DNA from: Owenia fusiformis
Taxonomy: Eukaryota; Annelida; Polychaeta; Sabellida; Oweniidae
Assembly (NCBI GenBank): GCA_903813345.2
Contig: CAIIXF020000005.1
Location: 41,519,394 to 41,583,393, forward strand
Reading direction: 5' to 3'
Length of the DNA: 64,000 nucleotides
Position numbers and translations under genes: made by a program. Within the stretch, counting starts at the first letter, position 1. The number at the start of each line of letters is the position of its first letter. Shown here one piece after another: positions 42,601-46,868 of the stretch. Below the pieces are notes generated by a model. That model made no database searches and was not told the origin of the DNA. It worked only from the letters and a program-made list of their open reading frames with translations.

Positions 42601-45600
42601 CTGTTGCAAATGATATGTATTCAGATTAGAATTGGCTCAAGGAATAATATCATTAATATTACAGGAAAAAGCAGCATGACAATTAATGTGCACAACCTTC
42701 TCCATTATCGTCTTTGTGTTGAGAAGACTGGCCCCCTTTGGACCACAAGCTGCTTTGCAGGGGAGAACAACTGTGGGTTTTTTGTAGAACTCATACACAG
42801 TCCAAAGCAGTATGCTTTGCAGGTAAGATCTTCTTATATTATATTATTTAAGGATTTAAGCCCTGGACTCTGTGCATTGTTTGCTGAATCATAACATGAA
42901 GGTGTTGTTTCCAAATCTTTGCATGACCAATCAGTGGAAATGCAAAGTGCTTTGGAATGCAAAGTTTAGGAAACAATGCCCACATGGAATGAAGCAGTTA
43001 CAATGGAATGAAGTGGAATGAAGCAGCTACAATGCACCGGGTCTTGGGCTTAGATTTTTTCACACATTGCAAAATGTTTTCTACCAAATCACCTTAAAGA
43101 TACAAAATCACTAGAAAAAGTTTAGAATATTTTCAATGAAGGGTGAAGTATTGGCAAAGCATCAATTGCAATCTCATCACCTTAACAACCATACACAACA
43201 AATGCATTATTGATTATTTCATGCACTGGATGAAATAATGATGTAAAAATACTGTGTTCAGATTTCTCAGAATCAGACACTTAGGATTAATAGTTAACAC
43301 CCTATAATATTCTTTGGAAACATGAGACAACTCTTGATAACCATTTAAGGTAGATGTGCATATTGAGAATTCTTTACAATTTTGAAAAATACCTCTGCTA
43401 AATATTTAAACATTCCAAAGGAAATGTCTTAAAGATTTCTACACCCAGGAAGTTCCAGAAGTTCTCAAGCCATAGTGCTGCATTGTAGTTTATAATAAGT
43501 CTGACTTGTATCTTTCATTATTAGATCAAAATATATAAAAATATGATTTTATTTAATTCAGATTCTAACAGCCATTAGATGCCTGAGAAGAATCAAGACC
43601 ATGATGAAGATTGTTACCAATACAGCTGTGCTAGATGTTCTACAAAAAGAAAAGCTACACAGGTAGTCATTATTTAAAATTTGAATGAATGACTGTTAAA
43701 CACACTCAAACTAATAATTAAGACAAGTATAGAAAAACTGTTCCACAGTATTCATTGTCATTCAAATGTCTTGTGACTCTTTTCGAATAATTGTAGATAT
43801 CATTTTGAAAATACCAGAAAAGGAATTGTCACATTCACTTTATCCTGTCTTAATTATACAGATTACTTATTGATATAAGATTCCTTAAAAATGCTCTGAT
43901 ATCATAAATTGTCCAAACAGCTGTATCAAGTTTTTTACCATATAAATATTTAACTTTATTTCAGATTTGGGCTAGAGAAGTTATTTACAGGATGTGTAAG
44001 AAAGGGGCAATATAGCATTGTTCAGATTGATGATCTCCTGAAAGAACAGTTCGATAATTGGAAGCCGGGAACGTCAGAAGAGATGCGGTATGTTGATGAG
44101 TTCCACAAGATACAACTCAATAAAAAGACGTACTTTTCAAGACGAAGCAAAAAGGTACATTAAAAGGAACATAATCAGTATGTTCAATTGTAATCCTTTC
44201 CAACAATATTTAGTAGAATAATATCAAGTGAGCACACATGTGCTTAGTTTTAACAATAGCTCCTTATTGCAATTTAGTGTAGAATGTAGATTGACACTGT
44301 TTTAGAGGCATACAATCTTGAAGCAATGCAAACCTGAAGCAATGGATTAATAAGTGTTTTGAAAACATAAGCCCAACATTTTTACCTGCTTTACATGTAA
44401 TATAATATTTACTGTATTCCTTCGTTTGAACACACATTATACACGCATTATTACGTTTAGTGCATATGCGCTTAAATGAAGGAATATGGTATGTAGTGTA
44501 TAATTCATTTTTTGATTTTTCATGAATCCCTTTTTATTTTATATTTATTAAGGTGATGAAGAGAGTCAGCTATGCCGTAAGGCTGACAGATAACAGCATA
44601 GGGACCATACAGCGATTTTTGAGAGTACAGTTTCAATCAGCTGAGACCATGTATTTTGCCCAGATAACAGTCATGGATGCACCCACACCCACGTCTCAAA
44701 CAGATAAGATATTGCACATGGTTGCTAATCATAGGTAAGAATGAAGCATTCGAACTTGTTCATAAATGGATTAAACATTAGTTGATGGAAAGCCACATAT
44801 ATTCATGTCTGAGATTCATGATAATATCTAATGAGTATCAATATAGTTAGAATTATATACCTCATGTAAGGCTTGAACTGTGCAGTTAAAACATATTTCA
44901 AGTTATTAGTCCATTTTACAGCAAGCTGCCAGTAGATGGTAGAGCTCAGCATGAAAAAAGTGGAGCCCTCTATTCACATGTCTATCAGATAATCAGCCCT
45001 TCAATTAATCAATCAGTAAAAATGAAATAAAGAATATGAAATTCATATTTGCCTTGCTGTACTTCCAGAAACCAAGCTGGAAGGTTGACCATGGTGCCAA
45101 TCATAAAGATAAGGCAGAAAGTGTATCTACAAGAACTTGACCAAAGATCATCAATTGCAATACCCATTCCAAGGACCTTTGAGCATGATTAATTGTAATT
45201 AAAGATTCAGTATACCATATGTTTCTCGCAGACAATCAATGATGTCCCATTATCAGTGCTCATATAATATCTCAAATACCATGGATATATCTTGGGATTA
45301 ACTTATTGGTATATTATCGCAGAATTAATACTGAACGCGGGGGTTTTTCTAAATTTTTTGTTGGTAAGTAGATGAGTGAATGTATGGTGAAACTCAATAT
45401 GCAAAAAGGTCCAGAGGGGTCTTGATTGTGCTATCTTATCGTAAAGAGCCTCTAAGTGATAGACTAAAGTTTGAAATGATATCTGAATCAAATGTTAAAG
45501 GAATGTTTTAAATATGTCTTTAATCTATAGTTGTTAAGATTTATGCTTGTTAAACGTGAAACATGTATAATATACAGCAGATTTTAAACAGGCACTGTGT

Positions 45601-46560
45601 TATTGTTTATTACTTATTTGATGCATCTTTAAATATTGTATTGACTTCATTCTAATTTAAATCCTTCACAACTGTGGATTTTTTTAACATGAAAATAGTT
45701 GCATTTAGTTGCAATGATTGCAATAAAATCAATCAAAGTTGCCAATGATTTGTAATGATTACAAATCATTGAAACATTTGCAATGATTCGCAACCTCAAT
45801 TGTAATGATTACATGCCAATGGTTGGCAATCATTACAGCAATGGTTGGAGCAATGATTGCGCAATGGTTGGCAACCATTTGTTTTCGGAATTTCAAGGTC
45901 GGATTTTTTATAAGGGTAGGCCCGTGAACGTCGCCTTGGAAAAGAGTCAAACATTCATGTTATAACACTGCATGCAGATTTTACTGGGAAAGATATGGTT
46001 AATGTGCTCATAGAGAAAGGTAAGTCAGTTATTTAAGACCAAAATAAAGTTAAATGTCTGATAAAAATTCGAAGGAATACTGCTATGAATCATTATGTAC
46101 AATATATGGAGAGTTTATGCATTATATATACAGTAGTATAGATTATGTACAATATATGGAGAGTTTATGCATTATATATACAGTAGTATAGATTATGTAC
46201 ATTATTCACATTAAAAACCAATGCTAAGCACACATACAGTGTATAATATATATATATAATATACCATTTGTGTCTATGATATTGATAGACATATTGATAT
46301 ATCCAATGGATATCATTCATATCAGAACAATTAAGGGGAGGGGGCTTCATTTACCAGTCAAATCAGACTGCCCTGGCCTCTTTCTGGAGAATATTCAATC
46401 AGTAATACACCCAACAATAGCCATCAAAATATGCTTGATACTCATGAATTTGGGTAAAAAAATGTTAAATATGTTACTAGATTTGATCTCACAAGGCAAA
46501 CAAATAGGAAGTTTGACCAAGCTGACTAACAGCAAACTAATTGAATATTTACAAATCTGA
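1..46560 (+). CDS. CTTNBP2: Cortactin-binding protein 2 (CTTNBP2) gene, 5' end outside window
   Basis: Fifteen coding exons, phases all compatible and summing exactly to 1112 codons plus stop: (1)-200, 553-660, 5001-6266, 7161-7235, 14190-14307, 17638-17853, 18084-18183, 18360-18516, 18950-19126, 19466-19583, 19836-20120, 20352-20527, 20980-21066, 45920-46019, 46403-46560. Family-specific strings include LSDPFLALQRD, DDVTYMLEKERERL and EKQLSEFDIERE in the coiled coil, then ankyrin repeats, then QTLHNYLRL followed by IEQYKCLVFYGPSGTGKS. CTTNBP2 of vertebrates is a neuronal/actin-associated scaffold that binds cortactin and STRIPAK components; that role is inferred here by homology. Intron 13 (21067-45919) is enlarged by a 24-kb transposon. 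The C-terminus stops early compared with the vertebrate protein. Gene identity is very secure; the last two exons are slightly less so. Confidence 0.93.
840..1700. repeat. 135-bp tandem satellite with a 12-bp-stem hairpin, about 6 copies
   Basis: The marker GACACTTTTGG recurs at 859, 994, 1129, 1264 and 1399 (exact 135-bp spacing), with a degenerate sixth copy near 1533. Each unit carries an inverted repeat, GGCGGCCATTTT then GA then AAAATGGCCGCC, best preserved in the first two copies, followed by a conserved AT-rich part. The stem contains an AAAATGGC core. It lies in the CTTNBP2 intron 661-5000, just after a CGAACGAAGTTCG palindrome. Confidence 0.85.
2471..3520. mobile_element. Foldback element derived from a mariner/Tc1-type transposon
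   Basis: Two arms of about 440 bp (2471-2910 and about 3065-3520) are inverted copies of each other, each starting with the terminus CAGGGTGTCCAATAAATAAG. Both arms contain the same transposase C-terminal coding end, one on each strand, so the element is an inverted duplication of a transposon 3' end around a short unique centre. The right end abuts TA; the left flank is mutated. Confidence 0.8.
2987..3218 (+). pseudogene. Mariner/Tc1 transposase C-terminal fragment
   Basis: The frame reads PYSPDLAPNDFYLYAELK and on through FESVFREWVN. This is the classic IS630/mariner motif around the third catalytic acidic residue and the C-terminal tail. No N-terminal part of the enzyme is present. A second, inverted copy of the tail (MGKNGFESVFREWVN) is on the minus strand at about 2787-2900. 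Confidence 0.8.
3681..5000 (+). repeat. 41-bp minisatellite: 32 tandem 3' splice sites abutting a CTTNBP2 exon
   Basis: TTTCAG occurs at a strict 41-bp period from 3720 to the real acceptor at 5000 (one 50-bp step, ending 4795, from a 9-bp insertion). Each unit holds TTAAC or ATAAC (yUnAy-like branch point, A 22 nt before the AG end), the tract TTGTACTTTCAG, and CTTG, the first four bases of the true exon. So every unit is a full acceptor copy. Splicing at any upstream copy would shift the frame or include an in-frame TAA. Confidence 0.95.
5001..6266 (+). CDS. CTTNBP2: CTTNBP2 large exon: distal coiled coil plus Ser/Pro-rich linker
   Basis: This 422-codon phase-0 exon has acceptor TTGTACTTTCAG and donor CAG|GTTTGT. 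The first ~135 codons continue the CortBP2 coiled coil (EKQLSEFDIERE is nearly invariant in the family). The rest is low-complexity Ser/Thr/Pro/Gly with repeated S-P-R/S-P-S sites and PPPVPPNKPAYVPP, a likely SH3-type ligand in the region where vertebrate CTTNBP2 binds cortactin. Reading past the donor gives a stop at 6285-6287, a possible short isoform. Confidence 0.93.
6267..7160 (+). other. CTTNBP2 intron, no recognisable feature
   Basis: AT-rich sequence with no repeat, ORF or motif that I can support. Confidence 0.6.
7161..7235 (+). CDS. CTTNBP2: CTTNBP2 25-codon exon
   Basis: Acceptor TTTCTGTTGACAG, reading GRGWVVNPPVSANVTLKA..., donor GTATGT. Phase 0 at both ends, fitting the flanking exons at 6266 and 14190. 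Confidence 0.75.
7336..8017. mobile_element. hAT-like MITE rich in CCGAA/CGGTT motifs
   Basis: Ends TAGGGGTGGGACGG and CCGTCCCATCCCTA form short inverted repeats of hAT type. The flanking 8-mers TGTTTTAT and GTTTTTAT are an imperfect (6/8) candidate target duplication. Both termini are packed with CCGAA/CGGTT words. It has no coding capacity and has interrupted a short GCTTGAATGTTTT tandem repeat. Confidence 0.65.
8050..10484. mobile_element. 2.4-kb TIR element with subterminal TTGTTCTAT repeats
   Basis: Ends are inverted repeats of about 31 bp with one mismatch, beginning CGCTGTTCAAGAGCCAAAGT, flanked by ATAT on both sides (candidate 4-bp duplication). Copies of the word TTGTTCTATSTC lie inside each end. 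Internal AT-rich blocks near 8390, 9480 and 9960 resemble each other. No transposase is seen, so it is non-autonomous. It lies within the GCTTGAATGTTTTTATAT tandem repeat. Confidence 0.75.
8455..9418. repeat. Dispersed repeat nested in the 2.4-kb element
   Basis: Starts with GGACCCACGGTCC, contains several tracts of the GACCTTTCGAAGGTCACTG type, has a GACGGACGGACC microsatellite near 9341-9380, and ends in the hairpin GGCTCACTATGTGAGCC. A second copy lacking the 3' end is at 26988-27775. Confidence 0.75.
10485..10550 (+). repeat. Remnant of GCTTGAATGTTTTTATAT tandem repeat
   Basis: Three copies of the ~20-bp unit lie here. Sister copies at about 7255-7335 and 8018-8049 show that one array was split by two separate insertions (7336-8017 and 8050-10484). 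Confidence 0.8.
10551..14189 (+). other. CTTNBP2 intron, no clear feature
   Basis: No exon, repeat array or mobile element that I can defend. A short inverted repeat near 12300-12410 (TTCTTATGAATGTTGA versus TCAACAATTCATAAGAA) may be a small MITE. Confidence 0.5.
14190..14307 (+). CDS. CTTNBP2: CTTNBP2 exon before the ankyrin region
   Basis: Acceptor TGTACTTGTAG, reading QDDLGQHDSGPSSQNLTSNP and ending ADLQQLLVTMVT, donor GTAAAG. It enters in phase 0 and leaves in phase 1, exactly what is needed to bridge the exons at 7235 and 17638; without it the frame fails. The LQQL-type helix sits where the first ankyrin cap begins in the vertebrate protein. Confidence 0.75.
14308..17637 (+). other. CTTNBP2 intron, no recognisable feature
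   Basis: AT-rich, no supported repeat or gene. One cryptic exon-like stretch near 17346-17401 (acceptor and donor present) does not fit the frame. Confidence 0.55.
17638..19583 (+). CDS. CTTNBP2: CTTNBP2 ankyrin-repeat exons (five exons)
   Basis: Exons 17638-17853, 18084-18183, 18360-18516, 18950-19126 and 19466-19583. Ankyrin signatures follow in order: DGTTPVLTAAESGNEDCLIF, NFSPLHAAAGEGHYGCLKIL, GWTSLYWSASNGHLECCRLL, AGWTPCHAAIHAGHYKTLEF, then the diverged GWTITQLASIKESKEMLQCI and the cap RKDKWGRCTKDIASKQCKQL. Order and spacing follow vertebrate CTTNBP2. These repeats are protein-protein interaction modules. Introns are short (about 160-430 bp) and otherwise empty. Confidence 0.95.
19836..20527 (+). 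CDS. CTTNBP2: CTTNBP2 post-ankyrin exons at 19836-20120 and 20352-20527
   Basis: The first exon (DKNEHCCTVVIDLDPNDTIS... to SLDSIKYYSIG) matches the family domain after the ankyrin repeats. The second (GMHRWSPGTPHEKTPFEIV... to ETLIPVQTLHNYLRL) leads into the NTPase-like region; QTLHNYLRL is nearly invariant in the family. Both splice cleanly (donors GTAAGA and GTAGGT). Confidence 0.92.
20980..21066 (+). CDS. CTTNBP2: CTTNBP2 exon with intact Walker A (P-loop)
   Basis: IEQYKCLVFYGPSGTGKSYL carries a perfect GxxxxGKS P-loop, ending AHCVQ with donor GTAAAC, phase 0. As I recall the vertebrate protein, this position has lost the lysine, so this copy may keep an active nucleotide-binding site. 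The next coding exon is almost 25 kb away, across the inserted transposon. Confidence 0.93.
21129..21623. mobile_element. Small inverted-repeat element in CTTNBP2 intron 13
   Basis: CAGATGCGAGTAG near 21160 and CTACTCGCATCTG near 21558 are inverted copies, with partial outer matches GGGGTT/ACACCCC. The interior (21236-21500) belongs to a dispersed family with copies at 35872-36150 and, weaker, 41941-42060. Confidence 0.5.
21770..21793 (+). other. Remains of the original CTTNBP2 intron-13 splice acceptor
   Basis: CTGAT (yUnAy branch point) followed by TGTTCTATATCCTTA. The transposon begins right after this TA. The missing G and the exon GCCCGTGAA sit at 45919-45928 on the far side. Joined, they give ...TATATCCTTAG|GCC, a canonical acceptor about 19 nt from the branch point. 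Confidence 0.85.
21794..21830 (+). repeat. Left terminal inverted repeat, 37 bp
   Basis: Begins CCCTTATAAAAAATCCG and ends TCCGAAAACA. Identical in reverse complement to 45880-45916. Confidence 0.95.
21831..22095. repeat. Left subterminal repeats, GCAATSATTGC-like
   Basis: Roughly a dozen 8-10-mers such as GCAATCATTG, GCAACCATTG, GCAATGATTG and GCAATGGTTGC occur in both orientations, some back to back. The same words are at the right end. Confidence 0.8.
22430..22860. repeat. Degenerate ~30-bp minisatellite, ATGGCAGTCTCTATATATTT
   Basis: About 14 diverged copies of a unit built on TGGCAGTCTCTATATA, directly downstream of the BEN gene's stop codon (so in its 3' UTR or flank). Confidence 0.85.
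22872..23430 (-). CDS. BEN domain exons (23430-23247 and 22981-22872)
   Basis: The first exon reads SIPDSLQRNALAQRFMPKAT, then LVQGMFTYRELTFMNLTGKA and ILDAVRLKAII. The second reads DFIKSKFNCDESAVRLEIGK and ends NPKRNQLMRQ-stop. The L-F-T-x-x-E-L...N-x-T-G...LD-x-x-x-L-x-A-I pattern followed by a final basic helix is that of a BEN domain. Phase 1 joins the two exons at the codon for Asp. Confidence 0.78.
22872..31751 (-). CDS. BEN-domain protein gene carried by the transposon (9 coding exons)
   Basis: Exons in transcript order: 31752-31691 (ATG at 31751), 27985-27818, 26805-26746, 26312-26211, 25950-25831, 25508-24396, 24024-23642, 23430-23247, 22981-22872 (TAA). All have GT-AG borders and matching phases, summing to 766 codons plus stop. 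Order in the protein: a conserved-looking N-terminal part (EALFNVGTEVTHKRFKGIPA), an acidic Ser/Asp stretch, a Lys-rich basic exon, a long APTEGPTV octapeptide array, a Gln/Ser-rich region, and a C-terminal BEN domain. BEN domains bind DNA or chromatin factors, so a nuclear role is likely. It is antisense within CTTNBP2 and head to head with the transposase gene 2.7 kb away. I propose, by inference, that it binds the element's subterminal repeats. Confidence 0.85.
23642..24024 (-). CDS. BEN gene exon 7, Gln/Ser-rich linker
   Basis: VQNKVMNLLMERQQPQPLIQ followed by a Ser-rich stretch and an acidic segment (EDSELLEGLLDDIAD). Acceptor TTTTACAG, donor GTAAGT. Looks like an interaction or activation region; not identifiable further. 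Confidence 0.85.
24396..25508 (-). CDS. BEN gene exon 6, APTEGPTV octapeptide array
   Basis: Begins GAKAIQREAKRKQMEQLFSS, then around 30 octapeptides of the form P-T-[VIA]-A-P-T-E-G (variants ERP, EGS, ADG), then a degenerate tail, FTSSAQCFVPMPPAPSQSF and a helical end with MVQMIQHMMN. The array is encoded by a 24-bp DNA repeat (about 24590-25440). The repeat is strictly in frame, so the length can change without a frameshift; this also makes other frames look open. Confidence 0.88.
24590..25440 (-). repeat. 24-bp coding minisatellite
   Basis: Plus-strand unit GGTCCTTCAGTAGGAGCGAC plus four bases, around 30-35 copies, very homogeneous between 24850 and 25400 and degenerate at the edges, as expected for unequal exchange. 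Confidence 0.93.
25831..26805 (-). CDS. BEN gene exons 3-5, acidic then Lys-rich
   Basis: Exons 26805-26746 (NDVSLCNNYDTQFRTDIYEK), 26312-26211 (ESGREKSCAPVETECSSDSE, then DDVFDSDIAYE) and 25950-25831 (APKAKKPRKLASKKAAPKEK...). All are flanked by GTAAGT/GTATGT/GTAAAT donors and CAG acceptors, phase 1 throughout. The basic exon is a likely nuclear-localisation or DNA-contacting tail. Confidence 0.82.
26988..27775. repeat. Second copy of the 8455-type dispersed repeat
   Basis: Aligns from GGACCTGCGGTCCTGT to the TTTCTCGGAAACCGGG tract with small indels relative to 8455-9230. It lacks the GACGGACGG microsatellite and terminal hairpin. It lies in BEN intron 2, about 40 bp from the donor. Confidence 0.8.
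27818..27985 (-). CDS. BEN gene exon 2
   Basis: Reads VNKKNSVIHFFQTQETLVAA and on to NVGTEVTHKRFKGIPARIVF. Acceptor TTTTTCAG, donor GTAAGT. The GTEVTHKRFKGIPARIVF block looks structured, perhaps a small beta-rich fold, but I cannot name it. Confidence 0.82.
29141..29505. repeat. Left copy of an inverted intron-1 block with GTCGGCCATTTTGG repeats
   Basis: Three ~30-bp units of GTCGGCCATTTTGGTCGGAT plus GGCTAATTA (29141-29232), followed at 29425-29505 by a block starting ATGACATATTATTACTGAAA. Both blocks recur inverted at 36197-36292 and 36574-36645, in intron 1 of the other gene. Confidence 0.8.
30285..30943. mobile_element. Foldback MITE in BEN intron 1
   Basis: GGAGAACCCCTGATAAGGAG...TTTTTAGAAGGACA at the left and its near-exact inverse near 30885-30943, with further inverted matches inward (ATGATCATCATGAAATTTTAAC). 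No coding capacity. Confidence 0.7.
31098..31497. repeat. 400-bp near-perfect palindrome
   Basis: Two arms of about 200 bp meet at 31297/31298 (CTTCCTTT|AAAGGCAG) with essentially no spacer. Matching landmarks are GGTAGGTCAATTATACATG versus its inverse and the ATTGTATTTGATATTGTAAG pair. It lies about 200 bp inside BEN intron 1. Confidence 0.88.
31691..31752 (-). CDS. BEN gene first coding exon
   Basis: Preceded by ACATAAACAG on the minus strand, then AATG: MKRASEPAIRCTERQYAIQK, donor GTATGT, phase 1. The acceptor just before ATG implies a 5' UTR exon upstream, not located. Confidence 0.78.
31757..31986. repeat. 115-bp tandem duplication at the BEN gene 5' end
   Basis: Two virtually identical copies starting TTATGTAAAATATGTATAAT at 31757 and 31872. 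The first copy supplies sequence immediately next to the splice acceptor of the ATG exon. Confidence 0.9.
31987..34506. other. Divergent intergenic region between BEN and transposase genes
   Basis: 2.5 kb between the two first coding exons; it should hold both promoters and 5' UTR exons, none of which I can pin down. It contains a ~75-bp tandem duplication (32379-32529, unit starting AATAACAAAACTTAAAAGGCC) and a MITE at 33445-33650. Confidence 0.6.
33445..33650. mobile_element. Short MITE with AGGCCCGTAGCCAGG ends
   Basis: Left CAGGCCCGTAGCCAGG and right CCTGGCTACAGGCCTG are inverted repeats around a G-rich/C-rich interior including a long C run. A related fragment (CAGGCCTGTGGCTACAG) is at 33118-33135. 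Confidence 0.65.
34507..35114 (+). CDS. Transposase exon 1: acidic stretch and zinc-ribbon-like motif
   Basis: MKRGPYKRWLASEGPVPK, then an Asp run encoded by GAT repeats (34665-34690), then CTKCLSLFNGDEKVCSNDDC, ending at FFK with donor GTGAGT. Acceptor TTTTACAG four bases before ATG implies an upstream 5' UTR exon. Confidence 0.85.
34511..45192 (+). CDS. TNP2/EnSpm-like (CMC) DDE transposase gene, 12 exons, intact
   Basis: Exons: 34507-35114 (ATG 34511), 39024-39258, 39588-39700, 40122-40316, 40527-40639, 41502-41769, 42124-42321, 42665-42822, 43562-43662, 43965-44154, 44553-44734, 45069-45192 (TAA). Phases close exactly at 826 codons. A CTKC...CSNDDC zinc-ribbon-like cluster (around residues 150-170) is followed by LHHTDGARPF (first catalytic Asp, about 253), a CGLC pair (about 371-374), SIDYMHG (second Asp, about 447; the DxMH of TNP2) and FAGENN (candidate Glu, about 611) after VHNLLHY and GPLW. 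These are landmarks of transposase family tnp2. Unlike most transposases it has many introns yet no stop or frameshift. It is sense-oriented within CTTNBP2, so fusion transcripts are possible. Alternative: a domesticated host gene; the flanking TIRs argue against that. Confidence 0.85.
37540..38585. repeat. Repeated block with long C runs
   Basis: Four or five imperfect copies combining TTCAGTTCAGACTAATATTT, a run of 9-18 C, AGCAATCTAGATA, and GACAATTTCAGTAAATG. Copies near 37615, 37800, 38345, 38400 and 38540. Confidence 0.8.
37945..38245. mobile_element. ~300-bp hairpin MITE inside the poly(C) cluster
   Basis: AACATGATGTTTT at the left and AAAACATCATGTTT at the right; inward, GGGTTTTCTGAAGTGATTTA pairs with TAAATCACTCCAAAAAACCC. 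Confidence 0.7.
39024..40316 (+). CDS. Transposase exons 2-4: first catalytic Asp and CxxC
   Basis: Exons 39024-39258 (DPEFRQNIGYRF... LHHTDGARPF ... INELPPHMR), 39588-39700 (YSREYTLVTGMWFGKEKPN) and 40122-40316 (GLFIDVLGVTVKPLENSMGY ... NGAFGCGLCLSEG). All GT-AG. The WPFQGFINELPPHMR and CxxC context match tnp2-type enzymes. Confidence 0.85.
40527..42822 (+). CDS. Transposase exons 5-8: second Asp and candidate Glu
   Basis: Exons 40527-40639, 41502-41769 (DPDFLTSIDYMHGALIGIGK), 42124-42321 (helical, ANELKAFILYWGPAILKEYL) and 42665-42822 (INVHNLLHYRLCVEKTGPLW, FAGENNCGFFVELIH). DxMH and the later HLL...GPLW...E arrangement is the tnp2 catalytic core. Confidence 0.85.
43562..45192 (+). CDS. 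Transposase exons 9-12: C-terminal region
   Basis: Exons 43562-43662, 43965-44154, 44553-44734 and 45069-45192, ending IPIPRTFEHD-stop. No nameable domain; basic segments (KKTYFSRRSKKVMKR) may contact DNA. Stop is 724 bp from the transposon's right end. Confidence 0.82.
45690..45879. repeat. Right subterminal repeats, GCAATSATTGC-like
   Basis: Words such as GCAATGATTGC, CAATGGTTGGCAATCATT and GCAATGGTTGGCAACCATT in both orientations fill this zone, matching those of the left end. Confidence 0.8.
45880..45916 (-). repeat. Right terminal inverted repeat, 37 bp
   Basis: Exact inverse of 21794-21830, ending ATAAGGG, then TA (45917-45918), then G and the CTTNBP2 exon. Confidence 0.95.
45920..46019 (+). 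CDS. CTTNBP2: CTTNBP2 exon directly after the transposon
   Basis: Reads ARERRLGKESNIHVITLHAD then FTGKDMVNVLIEK, donor GTAAGT. It takes phase 0 from 21066 and leaves in phase 1. It follows the family pattern after the P-loop helix (beta strand, then D-x-F-x-K-x-x-h-h). Its present acceptor is GGATTTTTTATAAGGGTAG, made of the transposon end plus the TA duplication. A competing AG five bases upstream would cause a frameshift to TAA. Confidence 0.82.
46091..46190. repeat. 50-bp tandem duplication in last CTTNBP2 intron
   Basis: Two copies starting ATTATGTACAATATATGGAG at 46092 and 46142; a partial third copy is at about 46774-46800. Confidence 0.85.
46403..46560 (+). CDS. CTTNBP2: CTTNBP2 terminal exon, early stop
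   Basis: Acceptor ATTCAATCAG, entering in phase 1: VIHPTIAIKICLILMNLGKK then MLNMLLDLISQGKQIG, matching the family pattern I-I-I-L-x-N-L-x-K...L-L (Walker B-like strand and following helix). It then diverges and stops at 46558-46560. Vertebrate CTTNBP2 continues for several hundred residues. A strong GTAAGT at 46577 lies after the stop, so either the C-terminus is lost or an alternative donor was missed. Confidence 0.7.
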
Positions 46561-46717
46561 GCCCCAGGCTTCAACTTGTAAGTCAGGAGAAGAGGGGTCA
46601 TATCAAATATCGACTAGTTTAATGCATTAACTTTGTGGTTTTCACCTATAAACTTTACATCAGATGAATAAGTGACTGAACTATGCTCAGTAAGAGTTTG
46701 GTACATTTTAGAAGAAA

Positions 46718-46723
46718 AATAAA
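46718..46723 (+). terminator. Possible CTTNBP2 polyadenylation signal
   Basis: AATAAA 158 bp after the stop. It lies close to a mariner-like end (GGACCACCCTGTA at 46763-46775), so it may be element-derived. Confidence 0.4.
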
Positions 46724-46868
46724 GGGTTTGCGTTCAATTAACAAATGTTCCAATTTTTTTTGGACCACCCTGTATATACAGTAGTATAGATTATGTACAT
46801 TTGGTATTTTACATTATACTGTTCATCCATATGCAAAATGAAGAAGTAAAGTTTTCTAGTTGAAATGT

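Larger units (their letters stand above)
21794..45916. mobile_element. Giant 24.1-kb DNA transposon carrying TNP2-like transposase and BEN-domain genes
   Basis: Termini are perfect 37-bp inverted repeats (21794-21830, 45880-45916) starting CCCTTATAAAAAATCCGACC. TA flanks both sides (21792-21793 and 45917-45918), and deleting the element plus one TA restores a functional CTTNBP2 splice site, so the ends are fixed to the base. Inside each end is a 190-270-bp zone of repeated quasi-palindromes. It encodes two divergent spliced genes: a TNP2/EnSpm-like DDE transposase (right) and a BEN-domain protein (left). The interior also holds nested MITEs and repeats. I place it in the CMC superfamily by its transposase; TA duplication and CCC...GGG ends may mark a separate lineage. 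Identical TIRs and open genes suggest recent activity. Confidence 0.9.

Noticed and set aside
34511-45192. Domesticated host gene rather than transposon gene
   Set aside because: Introns and intactness would fit domestication, but the gene lies inside exact TIRs with a restored empty site, so I prefer an autonomous element.
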